This document shows, one piece after another, positions 6,643 through 13,393 of a stretch of DNA of 44,028 nucleotides; within the stretch, counting starts at the first letter, position 1; every line of letters starts with the position of its first letter. The notes beneath the pieces were generated by a model, which was not told the DNA's origin, did no database searches, and saw nothing but the letters and a program-made list of their open reading frames with translations. Source of the stretch: a virus; IMG/VR virus record IMGVR_UViG_3300027854_000006, positions 1 to 44,028 of that record; one strand, written 5' to 3'. Both the position numbers and the translations under genes were made by a program.

Positions 6643-6894
6643 ATGAACAGCGCGAAAAACTACATCGTCATTTGCCGTGCGGACACCGCGCCTGACGGCA
6701 CCAAAGGCGAGTATGTTTGTGCCACGCATCGGCTGTTCGATGCCGAACAAGCCGCCGCCTACGCCATGACGGTCGCGCGCTCGCGCGAACCACGCATCGT
6801 GACCACCGCTGAATATCTGCAAGTCTGTGAACGCTTCCGCGAAAACGATTCGTTGCGCAGGCAGCTAGTAGATGTGGAGGTTCCTCTTGGGTGA
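6643..6894 (+). CDS. Hypothetical protein displaced by cassette 3 (83 aa)
   Basis: A small protein (MNSAKNYIVICRADTAPDG...) with an alpha/beta-looking N-terminus and a helical C-terminus; no family was recognised. The ATG is inside the 8-bp target duplication. No Shine-Dalgarno is visible upstream, so translation may depend on a short frame within the repeat that ends at the overlapping ATGA, or expression may simply be reduced. Confidence 0.7.
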   Translation: MNSAKNYIVICRADTAPDGTKGEYVCATHRLFDAEQAAAYAMTVARSREPRIVTTAEYLQVCERFRENDSLRRQLVDVEVPLG

Positions 6895-7105
6895 AGTTGT
6901 CCCGTTCCGACCGAAGCAGTTTGCTCCGTCAGTGCCGCCGCGAGTCTATGACACCGGTCCGCTGACGTGTGATGAGCTTTTGCGTGTCGAGGAACTTCTG
7001 CTTCGACCGCTTCCAACAGTATTCACGAACGGCAGCGCGTCGGACGAACCGATGCTACCGTGCCCGCTCACCGACGTTTCGTGGCTAGAGGATGATGTGT
7101 CATGA
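6887..7105 (+). CDS. Hypothetical protein (72 aa)
   Basis: TTG 6887 is preferred because GGAGG (6876-6880) lies 6 nt upstream and the product then starts GEVVPFRPKQ, a typical phage small-protein opening; ATG 6872 in the same frame is the alternative. There is a leucine-rich helix (CDELLRVEELLLRPL) and an acidic C-terminus. Overlaps both neighbours. Function unknown. Confidence 0.6.
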   Translation: MGEVVPFRPKQFAPSVPPRVYDTGPLTCDELLRVEELLLRPLPTVFTNGSASDEPMLPCPLTDVSWLEDDVS

Positions 7106-7401
7106 AGGACCCCGCATTTGAGTGTCACGACTGTCACGCAGATACGTTCGCAGGTATGGAATACTACATGGTTGAGCACGATGTTTGGGCGAAAGCGAGT
7201 GCGGCGAAGCCGAAGAAGCACGGAATGCTTTGCATCGGGTGCCTCGAAAGTAGACTCGGACGACAACTCACACCGGCCGATTTCCCGACGCGCATTCCGC
7301 TCAATCATATGATCGCCTTCGATCCGCGCACGAGTGACCGGTTATTGTCTCGGCTGCACGGCATCCCCGAGGCTGACGTGCGAAAGGCAGTTATCAGATG
7401 A
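7102..7401 (+). CDS. Small zinc-binding-like protein (99 aa)
   Basis: Two CxxC pairs (Cys8/Cys11 and Cys44/Cys47, in FECHDCH and MLCIGCLE) predict a zinc ribbon or treble clef. The pattern CHDC...EYYMV...MLCIGCLESRLGR resembles small proteins seen in many phages and prophages, without an established function. It overlaps the previous gene by ATGA and the next by 4 bp. Confidence 0.8.
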   Translation: MKDPAFECHDCHADTFAGMEYYMVEHDVWAKASAAKPKKHGMLCIGCLESRLGRQLTPADFPTRIPLNHMIAFDPRTSDRLLSRLHGIPEADVRKAVIR

Positions 7402-7592
7402 ACCAGTCCCGCTTTCCCTGCCGTGAATGCGGCAAAGTTAAGGTCAAAGACGAGCGCACGCGCGCCGTCAAAGGTGGTTTCGTCTGCGGCGAGTGCACGC
7501 TGTTCCCCTATATGGATTTCACACACGCCGCGCGCGAACCCGATCAAAGCTCTACAGGAAGCAACCGAACGGTTAACCAAGGACAAAACTAA
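7398..7592 (+). CDS. Small zinc-ribbon-like protein (64 aa)
   Basis: Two CxxC pairs (Cys8/Cys11 and Cys30/Cys33) separated by a basic stretch suggest a zinc ribbon, possibly nucleic-acid binding. It is translationally coupled to the preceding zinc protein through ATGA. Role unknown. Confidence 0.75.
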   Translation: MNQSRFPCRECGKVKVKDERTRAVKGGFVCGECTLFPYMDFTHAAREPDQSSTGSNRTVNQGQN

Positions 7593-7653
7593 CCCTTGAC
7601 CAGTCCGGGGCTTTGGACGACACTCAGGATCATCACTTTAGGAGGACGACGAC

Positions 7654-7857
7654 ATGAGAAAACTTCACCACACCGATCCCAAGTCTCTCGGACTTCTCAA
7701 TGCCCGAGTGGCTGACGAACAAGCCCTTGCCTACGCGCAATCGAAGCGCAACGCCGCCGAGTGGGGGCGCCGGGCAGTTCAGGCTATTGAACGCGAGGAC
7801 TATGCGTTGGCTGTAAATCTGGCGGCTCAGGCTAATCTTGAGTTAAAGCGCGCGTGA
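7654..7857 (+). CDS. Hypothetical helical protein (67 aa)
   Basis: AGGAGG at 7640-7645 with 8-nt spacing marks the start. The protein is alpha-helical, with alternating Ala, Glu and Arg (ALAYAQSKRNAAEWGRRAVQ); no family recognised. A hairpin follows 15 bp after its stop. Confidence 0.75.
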   Translation: MRKLHHTDPKSLGLLNARVADEQALAYAQSKRNAAEWGRRAVQAIEREDYALAVNLAAQANLELKRA

Positions 7858-7871
7858 GGTAGCGCGCTCGC

Positions 7872-7904
7872 GGCGAGCGCCCAATGCTCCGGGGGGCACT
7901 CGCC
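7872..7904 (+). terminator. Hairpin, possible terminator
   Basis: GGCGAG/CTCGCC, a one-base mismatch, and GCCC/GGGC form a stem around an 11-nt loop, followed by CCTCCATTTT. The short T run makes this a reasonable rho-independent terminator. Confidence 0.5.
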
Positions 7905-7926
7905 GCCTCCATTTTAAGGGAGTGTC

Positions 7927-8298
7927 ATGAGAGTCAAAGAACTTAAAGCGGCGCTCAAAAACCGGGCTGTGGTACTGGCTATGATCGCGTACAAACTTCT
8001 TCGCGTGCGCAAAGACAAGTCGCTCGGGCCGCTGTTCATCAATCGAAGTCAGCGTATCCCGGTCGGCAAATGGATCGCCGCCGAGCCGCATCGGACGCCC
8101 GGCTACGCCTTTCGGCCCGGCTGGCATTGTTGCTCGAAGCCGGTCGCGCCGCACTTGTCAAAGAAGGGTCGGCGGTGGTACAAGATCGAAATCGGCATGA
8201 TGCACTATGAGGAGCATCGCCGACCGCAGAGCCAAGGTGGTCTGTGGTATGTCGCGGAATTTATGAAAGTGATCGGACCCCTGCATCATGTCGTATGA
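7927..8298 (+). CDS. Hypothetical basic protein (123 aa)
   Basis: GGGAG precedes ATG 7927 by 6 nt. The protein has a basic helical N-terminus (MRVKELKAALKNRAVVLAM) and a middle with GYAFRPGWHCCSKPVAPHL and KKGRRWYKIEIGMM, which resembles a family of conserved phage hypotheticals with a WHC pattern. No activity can be assigned. Overlaps the next gene by 11 bp. Confidence 0.75.
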   Translation: MRVKELKAALKNRAVVLAMIAYKLLRVRKDKSLGPLFINRSQRIPVGKWIAAEPHRTPGYAFRPGWHCCSKPVAPHLSKKGRRWYKIEIGMMHYEEHRRPQSQGGLWYVAEFMKVIGPLHHVV

Positions 8299-8764
8299 GT
8301 ACCACGGCGAAGCTCGGCGCGGGCACTACACCGCCGAATATGAGATTTGGCGGGCGATGAAAGGGCGGTGCTATAACCCGAACAACATTTCATTCCCCCG
8401 CTACGGTGCGCGGGGCGTAAAAGTTTGTCGGCGGTGGTGTCGGTCATTTACCGCGTTCTTAACTGACGTGGGGCGGCGTCCGTCGTCTCGGCACTCTCTT
8501 GACCGCTGGCCGGACAAACACGGCAACTATGAGCCGAACAATTGCCGATGGGCGACTCGACGTGAACAGGGCGCGAATACTCGCAGCAACAGATTGATTT
8601 CTTTCGGCGGCCGAACTCAGCATTTAGAAGATTGGGCGCGCGAGCTAGGAGTGAAGCACAGTATACTTTTCGAGCGAATAGAAAAGTGGCCGCTCCGCAA
8701 GGCACTCACGACACCAAAACGAAATCCGAATGATGGGTGGACCGGCTATAGGAGGGCGGCATGA
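8288..8764 (+). CDS. HNH-like / homing-type DNA-binding protein (158 aa)
   Basis: The middle (EIWRAMKGRCYNPNN ... YGARGVKVCRRW ... HSLDRWPDKHGNYEPNNCRW) is the consensus of a widespread phage family annotated as HNH-like or AP2-associated. The HSLDR...GNYEPNNCRWAT block corresponds to the nuclease half, and the C-terminal helices could form a DNA-binding module. Such genes are often free-standing homing elements. The catalytic His arrangement is incomplete by eye, so nuclease activity is uncertain. It overlaps both neighbours in normal operon fashion. Confidence 0.7.
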   Translation: MSYEYHGEARRGHYTAEYEIWRAMKGRCYNPNNISFPRYGARGVKVCRRWCRSFTAFLTDVGRRPSSRHSLDRWPDKHGNYEPNNCRWATRREQGANTRSNRLISFGGRTQHLEDWARELGVKHSILFERIEKWPLRKALTTPKRNPNDGWTGYRRAA

Positions 8765-9171
8765 AGCGCCCCGAAGGGCTGAGCAAACGAGACCTACTTG
8801 TGGGGGTTCTGGCCGGTGGCGCCGTCTCGGCCGACATCCACCCGGCGCTCGACATCGCCGCGACCGCGTGCGAGCCGCTATTCGAGGATTACATCCCGGA
8901 CATGCGGCGCTGGTATCCGATCATTGATCCGGCACACGCCCGCGCCGCCATCGCCTACGCCGGTCGCGCTTTCCACCACGGCGCGCTCACGCCGGAGGAG
9001 TATGATTGGATTTGTGACAAGGCGCGCAAAGCAATCATCCACGGCAAGCCGTCACGTAACTTCGCGCTCGCCGACTTTCCAGGTCGTCTCGGAGCGGGAA
9101 AAGTTCGAGAGATTGGTACAGGGCAAGAGGTAGTCATAGTAGGAGAGGGCGATGATCCGCAAGCTGCATAA
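8761..9171 (+). CDS. Hypothetical protein (136 aa)
   Basis: Starts by ATGA overlap. It includes a short hydrophobic patch (RDLLVGVLAGGAVSADI), a helical core (HARAAIAYAGRAFHHGALTPEEYDWICDKARK) and an acidic tail. No named domain recognised; the hydrophobic patch is too short and Gly-rich for a confident membrane call. Confidence 0.75.
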   Translation: MKRPEGLSKRDLLVGVLAGGAVSADIHPALDIAATACEPLFEDYIPDMRRWYPIIDPAHARAAIAYAGRAFHHGALTPEEYDWICDKARKAIIHGKPSRNFALADFPGRLGAGKVREIGTGQEVVIVGEGDDPQAA

Positions 9172-9475
9172 ACGCAAGACTCATACCGGTCTGACAAGAG
9201 AACAGTTGGTCAATGAGATTTACAGGCTAAACGATGAAATCGAGAAGGCGGCCAAATCACCAGCCGTCATCGTGCCACCGCTGCGCGCGGTCGAGTGGAA
9301 CCTCGAAGCCGCCGCCCGCGTTGGCTATGAGGGCTTCTTGCGGCTTGCTACGAAAGACCGGGACTTAAACAAAGATGCCCGTGTCGTGGGATGGGAGAAG
9401 CTCGATCCGGACATCCGCGCGAACTGGAAAATACTCGCGCGAGAGGTTATCACCGCCGCCCTTAAACCCACTTGA
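9152..9475 (+). CDS. Hypothetical protein (107 aa)
   Basis: AGGAGAGG precedes ATG 9152 closely. A short coiled-coil-like segment (REQLVNEIYRLNDEIEKA, about residues 14-31) is followed by a helical domain ending DIRANWKILAREVITAALK. It overlaps the previous gene by 20 bp. Unknown function. Confidence 0.75.
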   Translation: MIRKLHKRKTHTGLTREQLVNEIYRLNDEIEKAAKSPAVIVPPLRAVEWNLEAAARVGYEGFLRLATKDRDLNKDARVVGWEKLDPDIRANWKILAREVITAALKPT

Positions 9476-9501
9476 CGCGCGACCCGTTGAGTGCATAAGA
9501 T
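9472..9501 (+). promoter_or_regulatory. Candidate sigma70-type promoter
   Basis: TTGACG (9472-9477) and TAAGAT (9496-9501) are separated by 18 bp, just upstream of the gene at 9522. Confidence 0.45.
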
Positions 9502-9521
9502 GCGACAGTGGAGTTCGGAAA

Positions 9522-9659
9522 ATGAGTGAAGGTCGCAAGATGATTTTGGTCGGCGTGGCGTTCTTGACGCTGCTCGCCGCCGTTACTTTTCTCGGTTTCG
9601 CATTCCAGGGAGTCTCCCTTCAACCGCACTACTACACACGAGCGGGGGACCCGATATGA
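9522..9659 (+). CDS. Small single-pass membrane protein (45 aa)
   Basis: MSEGRK is followed by one hydrophobic helix (ILVGVAFLTLLAAVTFLGFA, residues 8-27) and a short polar tail, suggesting an N-in single-pass inner-membrane peptide. The frame is open further upstream, but this ATG follows a candidate promoter. Coupled to the next gene by ATGA. Confidence 0.65.
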   Translation: MSEGRKMILVGVAFLTLLAAVTFLGFAFQGVSLQPHYYTRAGDPI

Positions 9660-10006
9660 GCAAAACATTCGAGTTCGACGATGGGCAACCTTGCAACAGT
9701 TACGACACGCGCTCGGGGCGTGTTACGACATGGACCCGAGAAGAATTCGTGTACGCGGTCAACGCGTACAGTAAGACAAAGGGGCCTCGCCAAGCGGCTG
9801 CAATCATCCAACAGATTTGTGGTATGGCCGATCCGACGATGGTCCCCTCCTATTCGTTTGGCGCCATCATCGGCATAATGGCTCAACAGTTAACCGGGCG
9901 CGAGGAGCGCGACCACGCGAGCAACTATCGGTCAAACATTCTCGGACGTGTTGGGCGACGGACTCACCCACTTCTCAAACTACCAGCCCCAAAGGACGAT
10001 GCATGA
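9656..10006 (+). CDS. Hypothetical protein (116 aa)
   Basis: Begins MSKTFEFDDGQPCNSY and has a helical middle (FVYAVNAYSKTKGPRQAAAI) and a basic tail; no recognised family. ATGA coupling on both sides supports the coordinates. Confidence 0.75.
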   Translation: MSKTFEFDDGQPCNSYDTRSGRVTTWTREEFVYAVNAYSKTKGPRQAAAIIQQICGMADPTMVPSYSFGAIIGIMAQQLTGREERDHASNYRSNILGRVGRRTHPLLKLPAPKDDA

Positions 10007-10368
10007 GTGAATTAGATTTCGGTCCGCCGATTCGGCTTCCCTGCTCTCCGTTTACTCAGTCGCCGCCAGCGGTGACAAAGCTCAAGCGCGGAGGCGTCGG
10101 CAAGCAAGGCAACAGCGGACCATCCGGCGCCGCTCGTCGCGTGCGCACACCCCCACGCGCCATGCGCAATAAGGTCGGCGTGCATGTTCCATGGCCCGAC
10201 CGGGGTCCGGCGATTCGGGACCCGCGCGACCCGTTCATCCTCGCGTACCAGGAGGCGCATCGTAATCCTGCGGTCGCCGTATCCCCTCGCAAGGCAGTCT
10301 TTGCGGCGGCGATCAAGAAACTCAAGCGTTTGGAGGTGCAACGCTTAGAGGCGCAAGCCAGTGAGTAA
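10003..10368 (+). CDS. Hypothetical basic protein (121 aa)
   Basis: The product MSELDFGPPIRLPCSPF... is rich in Arg, Lys and Pro in its middle (KLKRGGVGKQGNSGPSGAAR) and ends in an amphipathic basic helix. ATG 10003 overlaps the preceding stop. Possibly nucleic-acid binding by composition only. Confidence 0.7.
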   Translation: MSELDFGPPIRLPCSPFTQSPPAVTKLKRGGVGKQGNSGPSGAARRVRTPPRAMRNKVGVHVPWPDRGPAIRDPRDPFILAYQEAHRNPAVAVSPRKAVFAAAIKKLKRLEVQRLEAQASE

Positions 10369-10660
10369 GTTGGAAAAACGTCTCCGGGAAATCGCCGAGC
10401 AGGGTGAGCTTGTCGGTCTCAGCATCGTTCCGGTTGCCGGAAAGGGACCGAATGATCTTGTATTTGTCGCGACCTACCAGCCAGCCACGCGCTACGGCGC
10501 CGCTGTCGCGCGAAATGCCGATCCGGTCACGGCAATGTTGGAGGCGCTCGACGGCGAACTGCCGCCAGAAGTTGGAGAATTAGTCACGCCGCTGACGCAC
10601 ACGCCGCGTAAAAAACCACAGGCCCCGGAACCACCGCCGGTCGAACCATGGGAAGTGTGA
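10361..10660 (+). CDS. Hypothetical protein (99 aa)
   Basis: GTG start inside the end of the previous gene. A helical N-terminus (SKLEKRLREIAEQGELVG), a beta-rich core (LVFVATYQPATRYGAAVA) and a Pro-rich tail (APEPPPVEPWEV). No named family. It sits 1 bp before the cupin gene. Confidence 0.7.
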   Translation: MSKLEKRLREIAEQGELVGLSIVPVAGKGPNDLVFVATYQPATRYGAAVARNADPVTAMLEALDGELPPEVGELVTPLTHTPRKKPQAPEPPPVEPWEV

Positions 10661-10661
10661 A

Positions 10662-11012
10662 ATGGCATACGAGAAAATTTGGGGATCGACCGAGCCACTG
10701 ATTGTCACGCCATTGCTCGAAGTGCATCGGCTGCGCATCATTCCCAATCACCGCTGCTCGCTGCATGTCCACCGGTTCAAGTGGAACGCGTTTTACGTCT
10801 GTGAGGGAGAACTGTTCATCGACACCGTGGCGGGCGACATGGGGAGCGCCGTCATATCCGTCCAGCTTGGGAGGGGCGATCACACGACGATAGCGCCGGG
10901 ACTGCATCATCAGTTCCGCACCGGCTTGGAGCCGTGCATTTGTTTAGAAATGTACTATACTGAGCCGCTGAGTGAGGACATCATTCGGCGCAACGTCGGG
11001 GGACCGGCATGA
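10662..11012 (+). CDS. Cupin-fold protein (116 aa)
   Basis: The order WGSTEPLIVTPLLEVHRLRI, then CSLHVHRFKWNAFYVCEGEL, then a second strand set ending APGLHHQFRTG, matches a single cupin barrel of the mannose-6-phosphate isomerase type II (GDP-mannose pyrophosphorylase C-terminal) flavour. His35, His37 and a later His (LHHQF) could bind metal. In phages this fold is of unclear use; modification of a sugar or binding of a small molecule is plausible. Overlaps the next gene by ATGA. Confidence 0.75.
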   Translation: MAYEKIWGSTEPLIVTPLLEVHRLRIIPNHRCSLHVHRFKWNAFYVCEGELFIDTVAGDMGSAVISVQLGRGDHTTIAPGLHHQFRTGLEPCICLEMYYTEPLSEDIIRRNVGGPA

Positions 11013-11149
11013 GGAAACGGCTCAAGAAAAAGAAGCGTTCATGTCCGCTGTGCAAGCCGCACAAGACCGGCGGCGAGAACCGTTGGGCGCCTAAAGAGCG
11101 CGACCGACTTGAGCGTGCGGAGCGCGAAATACGGAGTGCACATACATGA
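11009..11149 (+). CDS. Small basic CPLC protein (46 aa)
   Basis: MRKRLKKKKRSCPLCKPHK opens with a poly-basic stretch and a CPLCKPHK motif found in many small alphaproteobacterial and phage hypotheticals. The single CxxC and His could contribute half a zinc site. Supported by ATGA overlaps at both ends. Confidence 0.7.
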   Translation: MRKRLKKKKRSCPLCKPHKTGGENRWAPKERDRLERAEREIRSAHT

Positions 11150-11361
11150 TCGGCAAGCTCATAAAGATTTGGAGTTTGTGGGTGGTCACCAACTTGGCGG
11201 TGCTCATTGCCGAGGGTCTCCAATACATCGGTCTCTACATTGAGTCGCAAACGCCGCTCGTGATCGCGGATGCGTGTATCCGCCGAGCCGACGAGCTTTT
11301 TGAGGCGCTGACTGTCGCGCGTCTGTACGCGGCGGCTGACCGAGAGTTCGAAGGCAAGTGA
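11146..11361 (+). CDS. Hypothetical protein with amphipathic or membrane helix (71 aa)
   Basis: MIGKLIKIWSLWVVTNLAVL is hydrophobic enough to be one membrane segment or an amphipathic helix, followed by a soluble helical tail. Its TGA overlaps the next GTG start. Confidence 0.65.
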   Translation: MIGKLIKIWSLWVVTNLAVLIAEGLQYIGLYIESQTPLVIADACIRRADELFEALTVARLYAAADREFEGK

Positions 11362-11567
11362 ATGGCTTGCCAGTGAAAATGCGCATAGAGTGGTATCGCA
11401 AAACGCAGCCGATGGGTCAGTGGCTCTCGGTGGTGGATATGGTGACAGACTTGACGGCGGGACGCCTCGAACTGCAACCCGGCGACCGGATGACCATACT
11501 TGAGGACGAAAAACCGGCTCGGCGCGAAGGAAACGTGCTTCGGCCCGACTTTCACTTCCATAAGTAA
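11358..11567 (+). CDS. Hypothetical protein (69 aa)
   Basis: The start is either GTG 11358 (GTGA overlap) or ATG 11379. The product contains a small beta-rich core (MRIEWYRKTQPMGQWLSVV ... LELQPGDRMTIL) and no known motif. The following 94 bp to the next gene show no feature I can support. Confidence 0.6.
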   Translation: MNGLPVKMRIEWYRKTQPMGQWLSVVDMVTDLTAGRLELQPGDRMTILEDEKPARREGNVLRPDFHFHK

Positions 11568-11661
11568 CCGGTTGCCTAGCGCGGGCACCCCGAGGATACG
11601 CTTCGGCACCGCCTAAAGTACGGATGGGCGCCGGAGCAAACACTTACAAGGGAGCCGCACT

Positions 11662-12069
11662 ATGGACAACGACCTGCTTGAGATACCTCCCTTTTTGGAC
11701 CTTCGTATTCCTGAGAACCTCGCCGCGTGGAAAGAGGGGCGCCGTAACTGGCGCCCCGGCTCTCCCGCTGCGAAGCGCGCGGAGAAGCGCAAACAGAACT
11801 TCGACAGTCAAGGAAACCGACTGCCGGATAACATGGACGAAGCGTCTTGGGCTTTCCTGCATCAGCTTGAAGGCGAGCAAGCGGCGAAAGCCAAGGCAGC
11901 GCAAGCCGAGCGTGACGAGTTAAAGGCAATCGAGCGCAACGCGCGGACGCAAGTCCGCGAGGAAGCTCGGGCGGCGAAGCGCGCCATGCGCGAGGCGGAG
12001 AAACAGCGCAAAGCCGAGGTCAAAGCCGCCAAGACCGAAGCCCGAGCCGCTAAGACTACCAAAAGTTGA
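11662..12069 (+). CDS. Hypothetical protein with long charged helix (135 aa)
   Basis: AGGGAG precedes ATG 11662. The N-terminal half (LLEIPPFLDLRIPENLAAW) is mixed; from about residue 70 to the end it is an almost uninterrupted Ala/Lys/Glu/Arg helix, suggesting a coiled coil or basic tail. No known family. A sigma70-like promoter overlaps its stop codon. Confidence 0.75.
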   Translation: MDNDLLEIPPFLDLRIPENLAAWKEGRRNWRPGSPAAKRAEKRKQNFDSQGNRLPDNMDEASWAFLHQLEGEQAAKAKAAQAERDELKAIERNARTQVREEARAAKRAMREAEKQRKAEVKAAKTEARAAKTTKS

Positions 12070-12094
12070 CAAGAAACCGTACTTCGTTAACTGT
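12066..12094 (+). promoter_or_regulatory. Candidate promoter for the structured RNA
   Basis: TTGACA (12066-12071) is consensus; the best -10 is TAACTG (12088-12093, 16-bp spacing) or AACTGT (17-bp spacing), both weak. Transcription would start near 12100, just ahead of the first RNA helix at 12109. Confidence 0.45.
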
Positions 12095-12108
12095 ACTGCG
12101 AGGTGGGT

Positions 12109-12232
12109 CTTGCGCTCCTCGGGGGCTTTGGCATATGGTCCGCCTGCTAGTTGGAGTGAGCCGCTCGCCGACCCGCAATGTGCACTAGCGGTCGGAGAAG
12201 GCGGGAGCGCAAGGACCGGCCGGTCCAAAGCC
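12109..12232 (+). ncRNA. Predicted pseudoknotted structured RNA
   Basis: Four mutually consistent helices are visible: a perfect 10-bp stem 12109-12118/12204-12213; 12140-12144/12200-12204; a hairpin 12168-12176/12188-12195 with one bulged C; and a perfect 8-bp pairing 12124-12131 (GGCTTTGG)/12225-12232 (CCAAAGCC) that crosses the first and so forms a pseudoknot. A 14-nt palindrome (12213-12226) could compete. The 261-bp stretch 12070-12330 has no convincing gene, and a promoter lies directly upstream. It could be a free RNA or a leader of the genes from 12331. No known RNA family was recognised. Confidence 0.55.
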
Positions 12233-12330
12233 ACGGGGCAACCCTAAGGCCACTAGCACGAACCGGTGTGACGATACACTTTTCGCCCCGCGACCCGGTG
12301 ATGTCGGTCAACCGCGACCTGTGTGAGTAA

Positions 12331-12489
12331 ATGGCAACAGTCAAGAAAGGCATTTTGGTTCGGGCTGGCGAGTGGTGGAAGCATCTTCGCAAGCGTAAAG
12401 CTCATCGGCCGTTCTGGAAACGTCATCGGCTCGCGGAGAAGCGGGAGATTGGCGAGGAATTGAAACAGCGAGCGTATGAGGGCGACTGA
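12331..12489 (+). CDS. Small basic hypothetical protein (52 aa)
   Basis: MATVKKGILVRAGEWWKHLR starts a strongly basic, Trp- and His-containing helical protein with an acidic end. Its TGA overlaps the next ATG. It is the first gene after the structured region. No clear Shine-Dalgarno (GAGTAA immediately upstream). Confidence 0.6.
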   Translation: MATVKKGILVRAGEWWKHLRKRKAHRPFWKRHRLAEKREIGEELKQRAYEGD

Positions 12490-12644
12490 TGAAATCTTTT
12501 GAAATAGTCGAGGAAGCGGTGAACCGCACTCGGCTCGAACTGAAAGAGACTGCTCACGTTGGGGGCGACGGTCCTAACATTCACGATGCTTTCGCGATCT
12601 TCGCCGCCAAGCTCGGCGAAGTTTATCAGGAGCAGAAGAAATGA
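12489..12644 (+). CDS. Small hypothetical protein (51 aa)
   Basis: MKSFEIVEEAVNRTRLELKE is an amphipathic helix followed by HDAFAIFAAKLGEVYQEQKK. Both ends overlap neighbouring genes in the ATGA/TGATG manner, which supports the call. Function unknown. Confidence 0.65.
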   Translation: MKSFEIVEEAVNRTRLELKETAHVGGDGPNIHDAFAIFAAKLGEVYQEQKK

Positions 12645-12874
12645 AGTCTCGCCTGCATCGTGCTCCCCGTGCGGACTCGCGCAAATGCGTTCAGATAGTC
12701 AGCCAGGGCGTCCCCGGTCGCTTCTCAAACGATGACGCGCACCGGCTCGTCACTATAGACCACGACGGGCAGTATTGTCCGAAGTTGGTTTTCAAGAAGT
12801 ACCGCGCCGCGCATCCCGAGCATCCGGCGAATCACCGCATCAACTCGGAGGGGAAGATCGTCGCCGATGTCTAG
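12641..12874 (+). CDS. Hypothetical protein (77 aa)
   Basis: Arg-rich start (MKSRLHRAPRADSRKCVQIV) followed by a probable beta hairpin and a His/Pro-rich region (RAAHPEHPANHRIN). Overlaps neighbours on both sides. No known family. Confidence 0.7.
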   Translation: MKSRLHRAPRADSRKCVQIVSQGVPGRFSNDDAHRLVTIDHDGQYCPKLVFKKYRAAHPEHPANHRINSEGKIVADV

Positions 12875-13013
12875 CCTGTATCCGATCCTCAATCTCGACG
12901 CCGCCCCTCCTGGCCGAAAGTTGCCGCGAAAGACGTACAGCTACGGCGACGACTCAATGCTCAACCGTTATCTCGGCGAGCCGGTCGATGCCGATTGGGC
13001 CGGTTTCGTGTGA
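12867..13013 (+). CDS. Small hypothetical protein (48 aa)
   Basis: MSSLYPILNLDAAPPGRKLP... ends DADWAGFV. ATG 12867 overlaps the previous stop by 8 bp, and its TGA overlaps the next GTG. Supported only by operon geometry. Confidence 0.6.
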   Translation: MSSLYPILNLDAAPPGRKLPRKTYSYGDDSMLNRYLGEPVDADWAGFV

Positions 13014-13393
13014 GTGAGAAGCTATGCGACATCAAGATGTGCGACCTGCACCCGTTCTGTCAAGATCAGGGTTGCGAGGCAGACCCGACCGACTGCAAGC
13101 GTGTGCGCGATCTTAGATCAGGCGCCGCGCGACCGCTATCGGACCATTGTCTCCGCCATCTTGACAATGGAATCGAATGCGATAATACAGATGCGGCGAT
13201 AAAACAAGCTCTGGCGGCACCGCCGCCACGGCACACAATCGCCGAGTTTAAGATCAAGCTCAAGGGAATGACCGACGAGGAATTGTTCGGTCAATGGTCA
13301 ACGGAATACGATGCCAAGCGCAAGGATTTCACCGAACTTGTCATCGCGGAAATGAACTTTCGAAAACTCAACCAGGAGGCTATCGTACTATGA
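13010..13393 (+). CDS. Cys-rich hypothetical protein (127 aa)
   Basis: GTG 13010 overlaps the preceding TGA. The first 70 residues hold seven cysteines (LCDIKMCDLHPFCQDQGC, then DCKRV, HCLRH and IECDN), compatible with a metal site; the rest is helical (FKIKLKGMTDEELFGQW ... VIAEMNFRKL). No named domain. Confidence 0.7.
   Translation: MSEKLCDIKMCDLHPFCQDQGCEADPTDCKRVRDLRSGAARPLSDHCLRHLDNGIECDNTDAAIKQALAAPPPRHTIAEFKIKLKGMTDEELFGQWSTEYDAKRKDFTELVIAEMNFRKLNQEAIVL

Noticed and set aside
12109-12232. HDV-like ribozyme
   Set aside because: The order of the strands is similar, but the first helix does not begin with G, is longer than 7 bp, and no P4 hairpin or clear catalytic C segment is seen.
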